Source: Cryoendolithus antarcticus (Eukaryota > Ascomycota > Dothideomycetes > Cladosporiales > Cladosporiaceae). From it: a stretch of DNA of 64,000 bases. Below the pieces are notes generated by a model. The model made no database searches. It was given only the letters and a program-made list of their open reading frames with translations, and was not told where the DNA came from. The DNA is taken from NCBI GenBank assembly GCA_002077065.1, contig NAJO01000009.1:124001-188000 (forward strand). The letters are read 5' to 3'. Below, in pieces: positions 50,339 through 62,406 of the stretch (positions within the stretch are counted from its first letter, which is position 1; every line of letters begins with the position of its first letter). The translations under genes and the position numbers were made by a program.

Positions 50339-53300
50339 ATGCGATCATGTTGCACATGAGGAGCGGGAAGAAAGCTCAGTGGCACTGGCGGTGTGCCATG
50401 TCTGTGAGGTTTGGCGATGGTCATGTCGAGCAACGACAGCGGTGCTGAGACTGCACGCCGTACACTATGTTTTGCTGGCACCTCTGACGCATTGAACGCA
50501 AGTTCAGCCTCATCATTGCTCCACTCAAGAGTTAGTTCCATTCGTCGACCCTGAAAATGAGTCCATTGATCGTGTGCATCCGCTACCGATTCCGTCCCTT
50601 AGCCCTACGGCCTCTTGAAGCAGATCTGGCTGCCTGGACAGCGATCGAATTTTGCCCATTATGCCGACTGCAGGCCATTTCGATCCTTCATGCACTCCAA
50701 TCCTAGTACAGGTTAGCCTCGTTCCTTTCTAGAGCGATGTACAATGTTTGACCGGAACTATAAATTAGCAGATCGGAGGCAGTGTCACCAAAGGTGTAGG
50801 AAATGTAGCGAGGAAAATGCTGGTCAAGCGTACAGCTTGAACCCGTAAGTATGCCATGATTCGTGACCGCTGAACGCTACTGCGATCCTTGGATGATTAT
50901 GCCCGCCGTGATGGCTGGCTTCTACTGAGGCCTTGCTGGTGTATCAGAGGCAAATGCCGTGGGCTCTGGTATACGCAGTGCCAGAGACATGATCAATGTC
51001 TCCGTGTCATGCTTCTTCTGAGATCCCCGCCAGCCGTAATTGCTGCGATATGAGCAACGCAGGAGCATTTCTCATCCGCCACTCGCATATCAAGAGATGC
51101 CTTCGGCGTGTCGCAATACGCATACTAGTAGACGGACTTGCTTCTCAGATCTGCGTCCCGAGGATGCATAATGTTTTGTCAAGTCTTACGGTACCAACGA
51201 GTATCCGCTTCCGAGATCAGCTCGACGACATTCTTGTGTAAGCGAGTTGTGAGGGACTTTGGCATGCTCGTGGGTGATTATCGGGAGATGCTCGGGCCTC
51301 GAGAGGAGGCAGTCGCGATATCGAGATATCGAACTGTAAATTATGATCTCTATGTCCCTTGTTGACACTCCACAGGTGGAAGAAGCGGGTGTTGCCTTTG
51401 GTATGTATCATACGATCATAGGGAATCTCGTGTCAAACTCGGCTCATGGATATCTGCCGAGAGACAACATCTCGCGTGAATTAGTCTCGTGCGCCGAGCC
51501 AATAGTCTACCTGCTGATGGGCAGTAGTCTACATCGCTGCAATGATCAATATCACGGACCGCTGTGCATTCTCGACAGAGGACGAGGCTGCACTCAGGCT
51601 GATATGAGACAAGTCATCCGCAGAGTCATGATCTCGTGGTCGCACACCGCTGGTAGCACCTAGTCGATAGACTGCCGAACGCCTATCGCGCAATTCGGGT
51701 TGACTGCGTGACCCGAAGCCCGGGCATCTCCTCTTTCGGATCACTCGTGACTCCCCAAGTCTCGACAGCAGAGCCCAGAAGCCGCCAGGGAACCACCAAG
51801 ACCCCCAAGCAAACGCAATGACACGCCCAGGGCAAGCCGAGCCATGCTGTCGGTCCATCCACGTGGATGTGGATGGAAAGAAGGTTATGGCCTGCGACCC
51901 TCAACCACCGGCTAGACACCGCCACATCCAGTGTTACGACACGCGAGACGGCGGCGTTAGCCCGAACTTTGTGCGATGTTGGACCACGCGCGGTCGTCGC
52001 ACACAGTGGGTCTACATGGAATGCTGGAGGCGACCCGAGGTACGATACGAACGAGCAGCCCTGTGTACGGTACCGTACAGATCGCCGTTCACGAGCACTG
52101 CCAGCCATGTTCCCAGCGAGAGCGGGCTGAATACATGATTAATCCTCCGAATACCAAGAAGCGACGTCGTTTCCAAGCATTTTTCCTGCGAGAAAGAGGA
52201 TTTCACCCCACAATTTTTATGCAGGGTATGGCAGAGCAAGTGGCAGGTACAAGCCAAAGCTATTTTAGGAGCTGTGGGTTTTCTTTTGTGGGACGAAATA
52301 CGATGAATCGTGCGATTGCAGATTGCTGTCTGCGACGGACAGTCGTGCTGTTGCGCCCACCCGACTCCGACGATGTATAGGGGGTGGAGAGAGGCACTAT
52401 GCACTGGATGCTACGTTACGAAGCGCAATTTCGTTCGCGAGTCGCGTTTGACAGACCTCCGATCTTCATGCACTCTCGGGCGATAAAGTTGACGTGGACA
52501 GGAAAAGCCTGATCGGACATGTTGCAGTGGGGTATCATGGCAGCTTTTCGGCTGCTCCGTCATTGTGCTGACCTTATCTGGCAAGGTTTCGTGTATGCAT
52601 GCGGGGACTGCAGCTGGTCTGGATGGTTGCCAACGGTCAACAGCTGTGAGAGCTGGCGCGCGTGAAAGGCTGTGTGCAGCTCACCGTCTCTTTGGGGCCA
52701 CGAAGGAAGCAAGTACAAGCTGGTGCCGATGAAAGGAGTGCGGACGCAGTTTACTTCAAGGCTGCGCACAGCCATGACTCGGACCCTGGTCCCAAATTAC
52801 CATGGTCTTTGACAGTTCCGCATCGAGCATCTGCAGTCTTGCTGTCGGACCGCTCGGCAAGGCCCACTGTTTCCTTGCCATTTTCGTGCCTCGCATCCTG
52901 ATGTTGCGCAGTCATCGCGCTACTCTATTTACTCTGCCGGAACGAGGGAGGCAGGGCAAGCTGCGCTGCAATAGTCGCATGTCACGGCATGTCACGGCAT
53001 GTCACGATGTACACCATGATCGGCACCCGCAGGCTTACTTTTCGTTTGGCGCCGTAACAGCTACAGTGTGCAGTGCAGCTGACGCGACTCGTTCTGTCAC
53101 TCGCTTGGCCAGCCTATCTGGGCGACTAGCTGCGTGCCTTGCTATCCCAGTTTGGCGATGGGCCTCGTGGTGCCTTGCGTTCTGAGACCGGTAGGCCGGA
53201 CTGATTGGGTACCGCTGGAGGCAAGCTGGCTGTGGCGGCTCTCCATGGTCCTAGCGCTCACGCGGTCGTGCTCAGCACCGCGCTCGCACGGCCAAGTGCC

Positions 53301-53575
53301 GCGGGAAGATCCAAGCAGGATCGTGCTCACTACTAGGAAGGAATGGGATGTGCTCCTAAGCCTTGCGCCCGCCGCCGGCGCAGTCCAGCGCTGACACCCT
53401 GTGTCTAAAGGTAGCTCTCGCTCTGACGTGCCCTGAAACTCTGCAATTTGCCCTAGCACGAGCGTACTTGTATATCGACCGTCTCCGAACTGGGCTAGCA
53501 ACGCTATCTTTCCTCATCACGCTTTGTCGCACACTCCCAAGCACATCGACGTGCGACTAGTCTGCGACATTCACC
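50339..53575. other. 3.2 kb gene-free stretch
   Basis: Longest region without a supportable gene. It holds a tandem repeat (52978-53007), a near-palindrome CGATATCGAGATATCG around 51318, and a 106-codon Cys-bearing open frame (51818-52138). No transposase, reverse transcriptase, terminal repeats or poly-A tract seen. Confidence 0.55.
52978..53007. repeat. 10-bp tandem repeat, 3 copies
   Basis: CATGTCACGG, CATGTCACGG, CATGTCACGA in direct tandem, about 570 bp upstream of the P450 ATG. Confidence 0.85.
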
Positions 53576-55519
53576 ATGGAGGCTTCTATCCAAGTATCCT
53601 CAGACAGAATGCCCTATCACGAAGACAACTCCTCTGTGGCGGCTGCTGCAGCCTCCACATCAGACTTGCAGCCAGTGCTGTCGACCGACCTGACGCCGCT
53701 GCTTCACTCCAAATTCCTCTGGGGTGCCTCCCTACTGTTGTTCTTCTTCATTGCACGCACTTTCACATCGAAGCAAAAGCTTCCAGCAGGCGTCAAGAGA
53801 TTACCACGGTTACCAGGTAAGATCTTGCGATGAGCTCAGCACTAATCGCAATACTCACAAACAACAGGCTTGCCATACATCGGCCGACCATGGGATGTTC
53901 CCGGCCCTGGTGTCGCAGCGGCATGGCACTTCGGTGGCCTGCACAAGAAGTACGGTCCGATCTACGAATGGTACATCATGGGCACCCTCCATATCTGGGT
54001 TGAGACCGACAAGGTAGCCCGCGACCTTTTCGTGACCCGACAAAAGAAGTACTGCGACCGAAATGACCTCCCAGCCACTGTCAAGGTTAAGACTGGCGGA
54101 CAGCTACTCCCTCTCATGGGCTACGGCGACCAGTTCAAGCGGTATAAGAACTTCATGCACTACATCATGCGCAACTCGAGCCCCAAAGCTTTCTACGGCT
54201 GGCCTGTGGTAGAGAACAAGAAGACCCTCCGCCGTCTTTTAGAGACACCCGATCGTTGGTCTGAGCACATGATCGTTCACTGCGCCCGCACGATTGGCAG
54301 CGTTGCATGGGGTGACCCACAACACGGCTCCAAGCTGCTCCAAATGGTTCCCTACTTGCTCAAGTCTGTGAGCCCAGCTGGTCCGATCATCAACAAGCTC
54401 TCGTTCCTCGCAAACCTGCCAGAAGCGATATCGCCATGGAAGCAACAGGAGAAGGTACACTACGCGCGTGTCAGGAAGGCGTTCTGGGAGGCTCTCACCG
54501 ACGTCAAGGAGCGACACGATAAGGGTCTCGTGGCCGACTGCTGGAGTTCGCTCTGGTTTCAGGCGCAAGATCAGGAGAAGGAGAAGGCTGGCTTCAAAAT
54601 GGACTGGGACGAGGCTGCACACGCCATTGGCTCAAGCTCGTTCGTGGCTATTGCTACAATCGGTGGACCGCTACACGCATTCTTTGCCGCCATGTGCCAT
54701 TACCCTGCGTGGCAAGCGAAGGTACGTCGCAATGCAAAAGGACCTCATGCATTGCCAATACTGACAACATCACAGGTGCAAGCCGAAATCGACCGTGTTT
54801 GCCCCGACCGTCTCCCCACAACTGAAGACATGCCCAATCTCCCCATGCTCCGCGCAACCGTGAAAGAAGTCTTGCGATGGCGGCAACCCACACCTCTCGG
54901 CGTCCCGCACGTCGCCATGGAAGACGATATCTACGAGGGCTACCTCATCCCCAAGGGCGCCATCGTCCACGCAAACCACTACCTCATCTCTCGCGAAGAG
55001 TCCATGTTCCCCCGCGGCGAGGAGTTCCTCCCAGAACGCTGGATCGACCCAGCATACCCTACATACAAGGAGCCTTTGACCGAGTTCCCCAACCTCCGCG
55101 GCGACACTGGTTTCGGGTACGGCAACCGCGCATGCCCAGGTGTAGATCTCACACAAACAGAACTTACGACTCTCCTCGGCGCACTTCTCTGGTCTTTCAA
55201 CATCGCACGACACAGCGGACGACGAGGCGACGAGAACCCAATTCCATGGTACGAAGTGAACCCCTTCGTGATCACAATGATGAAACCCTTCGACTGCAGC
55301 ATTCAAGTGCGATCAGAGGCGAAGCGAGCATACATTCTCGAGCAGCCCGAGGCGCAAGATGCCGGCTACCTGATCCGATCACACGACGAGCCCACGACGA
55401 GTGAATGGGATATGGTGCGACCAGAGAGCGAGGCGCTGCCCAAGCCATACACATGGGAGGGCCTGACTGTGCCTTTCGGCAAGCCAGCGACGATGCCTAC
55501 GTACGCGCCTGGCATATAA
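53576..55519 (+). CDS. Cytochrome P450 monooxygenase
   Basis: Three exons: 53576-53816, 53868-54721, 54776-55519 (introns 51 and 54 bp), 612 residues. N-terminal anchor 'FLWGASLLLFFFIARTF' (about 49-65), proline hinge 'RLPRLPGLPYIGRPWDVPGP' (junction 1), K-helix ExxR 'KEVLRWR' (E396, R399), PERF-like 'FLPERWIDPAY', heme loop 'FGYGNRACPG' with axial Cys485. The I-helix is atypical: where A/G-G-x-D/E-T is expected the sequence reads 'SSFVAIATIGG'. The second intron is in frame and stop-free, so an unspliced reading adds 18 residues; splicing joins 'PAWQAK' to 'VQAEIDRVCP', the usual family continuity. Fungal secondary or xenobiotic metabolism is likely, but no partner genes lie nearby. About 70-80 residues longer than average at the two ends. 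Confidence 0.92.
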
Positions 55520-56724
55520 TATGACGACAGGGAATGTTTCGTTGCATCTCTGACATTGGGCATGGGTTTCGAAAGCTTATGCCACGGCATGGCGGCGGAG
55601 TCACTGGGGTTATGGAACACTGGCATGGCATACTGCAGTCTCTATCGCGGCGGAGTAGAAGGACGGGTCTCTTATCTCTGATTGAGATCGTGCCTCCTCT
55701 GTGAGCGTTTGGGGGATACGGCATTAGCTAGATAATATCGGAAATCTCGTTCACCGTTCAATCTGTTTGTTTACTGTCTCAGTCATCCAGGTCCGACGCT
55801 TTGCGGTCCACTCAATTGTCTCGGGACGGCATTTCCTGCCGCGATGCACGAACGCGAGAAGAGCGCTGACATCTTCCGCGCCGTGGTTACCGCCACGCTT
55901 ATACTGTGCATACTCGACTCCGTCTCAACGCTGCAGCCGCAGCGGTCCATCCGAGACGTTCGTCCGTGAGCCGCGAGCCTTCCGCATTATTGGCATGCAC
56001 TTCCGCAGTCCACGGCGATGGTCGGCGGTCGCTCGCAGCCCCGGAGCATGGCTGGAAACAGGGTCAAACCCAGCAACCACAGCATCGGATTTCGCTGATT
56101 CCTATGTTGCAGATCTGAGCCGTTGAATGCGGGTACCGGCCACCGTAGAAGCCTTCCAATCGACTCAAGCAATCGATACATGTGCATGGCTGGGTTGCTG
56201 AGGACTCACCTCCGGCGTTCTTCCGGAGATCTTAGGCGTGAGATCATGTACTGTAGTCGTTTGCGCGTACCGACGTCCCGGCCCTGCAGCGTGGTCTGTC
56301 TCAGTGACAGGGCTTCGATGGAACAAGTTGCCCGGTCAAGCGCGGATCGGGTCGAATGTGCATTCGTCCGAACACGAGGCCATACCAGTTGACTAGGTGC
56401 TTCGAGGTACGTCCGACGTGGCTGGCTTGAAGCATCAGCATTCACGGGACGACCTGGGTGTCGGCAGAAATGCTGCGGCTCTCCAACAAGCCATTATACA
56501 CCTGCGCGAGTGACAGGAACGCGAGCTCAGCATCACACCATGGTGGATAACGCTTATACATGCAGCGCCAGTGCAGTGTGCTCGAGCAGTGTCGACTATG
56601 AAGATGTCCCGCGAGACCCGCTGCTAGTTCCGCTCCAAAGAGATGTTCAGGAATACAGACTTGACTCTCACTCACAGCGTAGCTCCGTTTGCACTGTCGC
56701 GATGTTGCATATATTAGCATTTTC
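55520..56724. other. Intergenic, no gene seen
   Basis: About 1.2 kb between the P450 stop and the asparaginase remnant. Frames such as 55767-56126 (plus) are Arg/Ser-rich without motifs. The remnant's homology could not be followed into this region. Confidence 0.45.
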
Positions 56725-56865
56725 CTTCCCGGAAAGTCGCTGAGCGGTCGTTGAAGTATGGTCGCGTGGCCATGCCAGCATCCATGAAGCCATACGTCGG
56801 GACTAGACAGGCGATAGTGACACTGGTCGGTGAAGCGGCATGCTCATTCCGGAGGCGGTAGCTAT
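56725..56865 (-). pseudogene. Decayed copy of the L-asparaginase 5' end
   Basis: Reading from 56865 on the minus strand gives I-A-T-A-S-G-M-S-M-P-L-H-R-P-V-S-L-S-P, aligning position for position with residues 1-19 of the asparaginase at 56964-58628 (M-A-S-D-S-G-T-S-T-P-L-Y-R-P-L-S-P-S-P). After two spare bases the frame shifts and continues 'LVPTYGFMDAGMATRPYFND', versus 'LVPAYGFMDAGMATRPSFND' in the gene. The start ATG is ATA, about 94 bp are deleted between the two blocks (causing a frameshift and a TAG in the first frame), and homology fades around 56725. It begins 98 bp past the gene's stop, on the same strand, so it is a remnant of a tandem (head-to-tail) duplication. Confidence 0.85.
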
Positions 56866-56963
56866 GGTGGACTTGAAACGTCGTGAGTTGTGCGGCAACA
56901 GCTTGAGGGACCCCGGCATCTCTCTCAGGCAGTATGTATAGCGATCCGATATCGCAGTACAGT

Positions 56964-58628
56964 CTATACTAGCAGTGTCGGCTGCGCAGAATTGTCGAGA
57001 GATCCATCTAATTCCACCCCGGCCACGGTCCAACACTCCATCGTGGCTGTGGCCTCCGCCAGCACTGCTGCTACACCTTTCTCCTCAGGATGGAGATGCG
57101 CGCCTCTTGCGCGGAGCAACCTTACGTGCTCCATGAATCCATTGTGTGGCGCTATAAAGAGCGGTGTCCGCCCAGCCTTGTTGCGGAGATGCACACTAGC
57201 CCCCGTCTTGAGTAGCAGACGAACGATTTCGAGGTTCGGACTCGAAGCGGCAACGTGTAATGGAGCTGAGCCATTGTAGTCCACTTCATTCAATAGATAC
57301 GCCGGCTCGTGAGAAAGCAAGTCACGAAACTGTGCAAGGTCACCCTCCGCGATAGCGTATGAAAGACGACTGAGGTGAGCCTGCTTTGCGTTCCTGGGGG
57401 ATAGATTTGAGAACACGGTGTCTGTGGGTGTTGTCATCTCGCCTCTCAGTGAGATGGACATGCGCCTTGTGACTTCCTCGGAAGTCATATCTGGTAGCGC
57501 AAGCAGGTAGGACAGCTTTGTGAGAGCAGCTTCAGTCGTCAAATCATGTCCTGGAACTATGCCGGCGCGGCCCAGTATCATCGCGGGTGCGTACATTGGG
57601 TTCACACTGCCAGTCAAGCATTGTGTGACGTTGACAATGACGATACCTCGCTGAACTGCATCGGAGAAGATTTTGATCAGAGCATTGTCGGGTCCTCCTG
57701 GAGCGTTGCCAGCGCCAAAGGTCTCGAGGATGAGTCCGCGAAGACCTTGCACCCGCAGCACCGCATCGATCATCTCAGGCTTGATGCCTGGAAAGATGCG
57801 CAAACATGCCACGTGCGCTGTCAGTAGACTAGTCTGTAAGCTAAATGCTTTGATCTCCGTTGATCGATGAATCGCGTTCCATGCTACATGAACTTCGGTC
57901 GATGTTATCGATGCTAGTGGCGCGAAGTTGGGTGAGGCAAAAGCAGCGAATTGATCTGCAGACACCTTTGTTGCTCTATTGCCTCGAAACAGCTTGTGAT
58001 GGAAGAACAGGCAGACTTCAGGTATTAGGAAGTGACCAGCAATCACCAGCGAACCAAGTAGGTTGTCTGTAGCATCGTTCTGCAGTGTAAGAATAGGAGC
58101 TTGCGATCCCGTCAGTATCACCGGCTTTCCTAGGTTTTCGAGCATGAAGCTCAAAGCCGAGCTACTGTAGGCAAGACTATCGGTGCCATGCAACACAACA
58201 AAGGCATCGAACGACGTGTAGTTACGGTGGACTGCAGTTGCTATTTGCCGCCAACCTGCTGAGTCGATCGAGCTTGAGTCAAGAATTTCCTCGAATTCAA
58301 GTACAGCGTACCGTACATGACGGCCGTACCGAGACATTGGCGTGCGCAGACTTTTGAGCTCAATCGCAGGACCGCCAGTCTCTGGAAAGGCTTCTACGCT
58401 GATCGGTGACGCGCCATCGTTGAACGATGGTCTTGTAGCCATACCGGCATCCATGAACCCATATGCAGGTACCAAGCCGTCAGGGCTCGGCCTCATACAT
58501 ATAGTTCCTCCCGTCATGATAATCAGCACTCGTGATTCTATAGGTCCATTCGTGACTGCACCTCCCCCGTGCGGGGAGGGAGAGAGCGGTCTATAAAGGG
58601 GCGTGCTAGTACCAGAGTCGGAGGCCAT
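56964..58628 (-). CDS. L-asparaginase with C-terminal ankyrin repeats
   Basis: Intronless 554-residue cytosolic type I-like asparaginase (L-Asn to L-Asp plus ammonia), the domain layout of fungal and animal 60-kDa enzymes. Catalytic Thr in 'IMTGGTICM' (TGGT 39-42) and the second triad block 'VVLHGTDSLAYSS' (HGTD 147-150), where most enzymes have HGTDTM; then 'VILTGSQAPI' and 'LRGLILETFGAGNAPG'. Ankyrin-type repeats about 450-525 ('YNGSAPLHVAASSPNLEIVR', 'RNKAGRTPLFIAPHNGF'). No signal peptide; the first 30 residues are Ser/Pro/Gly-rich. Start ATG 58628 agrees with the decayed copy downstream, which is homologous exactly from this codon. A perfect 7-bp hairpin (58561-58579) lies in codons about 17-23. 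Confidence 0.92.
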   Translation of the reverse strand: MASDSGTSTPLYRPLSPSPHGGGAVTNGPIESRVLIIMTGGTICMRPSPDGLVPAYGFMDAGMATRPSFNDGASPISVEAFPETGGPAIELKSLRTPMSRYGRHVRYAVLEFEEILDSSSIDSAGWRQIATAVHRNYTSFDAFVVLHGTDSLAYSSSALSFMLENLGKPVILTGSQAPILTLQNDATDNLLGSLVIAGHFLIPEVCLFFHHKLFRGNRATKVSADQFAAFASPNFAPLASITSTEVHVAWNAIHRSTEIKAFSLQTSLLTAHVACLRIFPGIKPEMIDAVLRVQGLRGLILETFGAGNAPGGPDNALIKIFSDAVQRGIVIVNVTQCLTGSVNPMYAPAMILGRAGIVPGHDLTTEAALTKLSYLLALPDMTSEEVTRRMSISLRGEMTTPTDTVFSNLSPRNAKQAHLSRLSYAIAEGDLAQFRDLLSHEPAYLLNEVDYNGSAPLHVAASSPNLEIVRLLLKTGASVHLRNKAGRTPLFIAPHNGFMEHVRLLRARGAHLHPEEKGVAAVLAEATATMECWTVAGVELDGSLDNSAQPTLLV

Positions 58629-59676
58629 TTTCGCAGTGTTGTCGTACCCGCGCTCTTCAAAAATTTGAAGAGTCCTGTGCTGCTATCATGCACACCACGA
58701 GTGTCTGTCTGGGCCGACTGCGACGACGATAGAGTGGCCTTGAATAGGTTGAGATGCGCGGTGTCTTCCACGGTAATCAATGCCAAAGAGCGCTGCGCTT
58801 TGACCTTGGAGTCGTGCCTTGAAGAGCGTCCTTGAGTAAGTCCCTATTTATGGGCTCACTGCGCACTCCAGCGAGCGAAGGCTCGATGACAAGTCGCTTT
58901 CACTGAGCAAGCCGAATGTTCGCAAGCGCCGTGCAGCGTGTCTTGTCGCGCGAGCGACAAAGGAGGATGCGCTCCTCGACACTCTGTGAAGGATCAAGCT
59001 GGGTTATGCGACACCGCGATAGTACATTCGTGCCAGCACTGTTCGTGAGAGTGTCGACAATTCTCCTCTAACGCTTTCCCAGGCAGCACTAGCAGCGGTC
59101 TGCTAGCGTGGTGCAAAATACACTAGCATTGTCGACAGTGAGGGTCTCTTGAGTCATTTACCCTTCTCCTGTCATGCGCGTGCTTGTGTGGTGAGCACAA
59201 TCGACCAGTCGAATCGATATCGCACAGACCAGGCGTGGATTTTGATGGATTTTGATGCAGGTACCCGCGACCCGCAGTAGCCGAGACATGTTTGGTGGAT
59301 AGGGGAGGGGGTGCTGGCCTCGAGACACGACACTCATATCTTGCAAATTACAAAACGTTCGCCCCTCCATACCCTTGCTACATTTGGGTAGTTGGGACCT
59401 TTCAGCACTGCGCAGCGCTACTTCTCGGTAATCGACGAGTCTTCAAGCCACGGCCTCGACAGAACACTCCTGTATCTTACATCAACCACCAGCTGATCAC
59501 GTGTGCCTTGAATCATACATAAAGAAAGCTTGACACCAGGACGAGGACTCTGCAGTCGCTTAGCAACTAGCTAGATCTTGCGCCTGCGCGACTACGCATA
59601 CTGCGGCCCAAGCTACCACGGAGCGCATTCTTTCGAGCAACGAGTTCCGCCTGCGCACTTGCGCCAAACCGCCGCG
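58629..59676. other. Divergent intergenic region, asparaginase/ARF
   Basis: 1048 bp between divergent starts; no gene recognised. Contains a short TTTTGATGGA duplication near 59240. Confidence 0.5.
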
Positions 59677-60445
<769 letters not shown>

Positions 60446-60814
60446 GGAGGTCTTTCAATAGAGCGTGGAAGGAAGCCTTGTGCAGGGCTTGATCGTGGAC
60501 TGGACGACCTGGCCTCTCACGGCACCATGTGCTGCGATCCGGGCAGCTCAACGAGCTAGGGAGAGTGAGTCGGATCTTCGCATGGCCAAACCCACGAAGT
60601 GGACAGCGTCCGGCAGAACACAGTACCCAGTGACGACGGCAGGCGCGGCCGCGCGAGCATTTGCCCGCATGGAGTGCTCATTGAGAGGAGTGACGGTGGT
60701 GCGTTGGATATGATAATACCCTTTGCTGCGTTCTGGCGTCTATAGTCTGCTTTTTGCATCCGCAACACCTGTATGGTAGTCTGTACCGTTTTGCCTCCAC
60801 GCGTGGTCCGTCTA
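60446..60814. other. Convergent 3' intergenic region
   Basis: 369 bp between facing stops of the ARF and PMI genes; nothing recognised. Confidence 0.5.
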
Positions 60815-62406
60815 TCAAAGGTTGCCCTTTCCCTCACCTCCCTCTTCAGCAAGCTCGCAGAAAGCTCTGAATGTTACGAACGGCTTCGCGCCATCCGTTC
60901 TCTCAAGCACACACTCTGCTGTCGCCCCAACGAAGTAGACATAGCCTTCCTTGACCTCTTCCGTCTTCGGTCCCACGCTGATTTTGCCCTTCCCCTCTGT
61001 ACAGATAATAATCGCCGGCCCCTCGATGCCCTCAAACGTCACCTTCGCCCCCGCTTTGTTCAGGTCTGTCTTCACGACCGCAAACTCCTCGATTGGCGGA
61101 TCGTAAAGCATAGCCGAGGAGTCCGACGAGTGTGATGTGGTATTCAGCTTGCAGTAAGGGTACGGCACGGGAGTCATCTTCTGAGATGAGGGTGGGGCGA
61201 AGGTGTAAGTTAGCATGCTGGTCAGGTTGGGGATATCCTTGAATTTTGGGGTGAAGCCAGCACGGACGACATTATCAGAGGCGGCCATGCATTCGATGAT
61301 GTCTGAGGAGTGAGTCGTTAGCAGTGATAAGGATGGAAATGGAGAATGGGGGTCTGCATACCTCCAGAGATGTAGGCGTGAATGTCGTCAGCACGGAGGA
61401 ACATCGCTTCGCCTGGCTCGAGGACGACGAAATTGAGGAAGAATGTCACGAAGAGGCCGATGTCTGAGGGAAACTGGCTATTGAGTCGCGGCAGCAGCTC
61501 GGCGAGCACTTTTCCGCCGGGTGCTGGGGCATCTTTGCCAGGGAAGTCGGTCTGCTGAGATTGTACTTGCTCGAGTAGCTCCTTCGATGCAGCTTTGACG
61601 TCTTCGTCTTCCGACTCCATTAAGCTCGTGAACGCTGCTTGGAGGGCTTGCTTCTGCTCGGCTTGCGACTTTGAGTTCTCCACGGCAGTCTCGAACTTCT
61701 TTGACGCATCTTCGCCAACTAATGCGCGAAGTGACTTGATGGACTTGAGGAAGTAAGCGGTCTCTTCTAGTGGTCTGAACCCACAGAGCCCTTCGAATGG
61801 AGTGATCGCAATGGTCATCTCGGGTTTGTGGTTGTCATCTTTGTACTCCTTGGGGTTGTCCTTGTGGAGCTGGGCGGCGAGCTTCTTGTTCGGGTGAGCC
61901 TGTATCGAGAGTGCCTTGGCGATGGACAGGACCTTGAATAAGAACGGGAGTTTCTGCAATACCTGTGAGGATTTGGACAGGCTTCGAATGATGAGGCAGT
62001 ACTACCTGATCATACTTCTTTGTGATATCTTGGCCCATCAATGCCTGGTTGTCCTGCACAAGATCTAGCAGGGTCCGTTTCGTCTCGAGGTCCGAAGATG
62101 GATTCGATGGGTGGGTGCCCATCCATAGCTACGACATGATTCAGACAGACGTCCCCGATGATTTCTTGCAAGGAGGAAAACCGTACCTCGGCGTATGGCT
62201 TCTTGCTCTCAATCTGGAAGCCATCTCGCGGTGTCGCAGCCGCATAGCGTGCTGCTGCGGAGTCACTGCCTGGCTTTCCCCATTCATAGCTGTTCACGCC
62301 TGCAGACTAGCTCGTCAGTTCTTATGTCTTTCCAGAGTATTCCACCGACCAATGCATCGTGGATAGCACACTGACCGCATTGTAGCCGAAGCAGTGGGAC
62401 TTGCAT
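60815..62406 (-). CDS. PMI40: Mannose-6-phosphate isomerase
   Basis: Zinc enzyme interconverting fructose-6-P and mannose-6-P, feeding GDP-mannose for wall mannans and glycosylation. Five exons: 62406-62376 (31 bp), 62299-62187, 62128-62006, 61962-61362, 61302-60815; introns 76, 58, 43 and 59 bp; 451 residues. Joined start '[20 protein letters not shown]'; junction 2 '[16 protein letters not shown]'; junction 3 '[20 protein letters not shown]'; '[13 protein letters not shown]' (Gln/His zinc ligands), '[19 protein letters not shown]', '[20 protein letters not shown]' (junction 4, zinc His and substrate pocket), '[13 protein letters not shown]'. Length and blocks match fungal type I PMI. The 43-bp third intron is the shortest in the window. 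Confidence 0.94.

Noticed and set aside
50339..53575. Possible transposon in the gene-free stretch
   Set aside because: No terminal repeats, target-site duplications or recognisable transposase/RT remnants found by eye.
54238..55306. Long minus-strand frames opposite the P450
   Set aside because: Antisense shadows of a well-supported coding exon.
55767..56126. 119-residue plus-strand frame after the P450
   Set aside because: Arg/Ser-rich, no domain, overlapped by frames on both strands.
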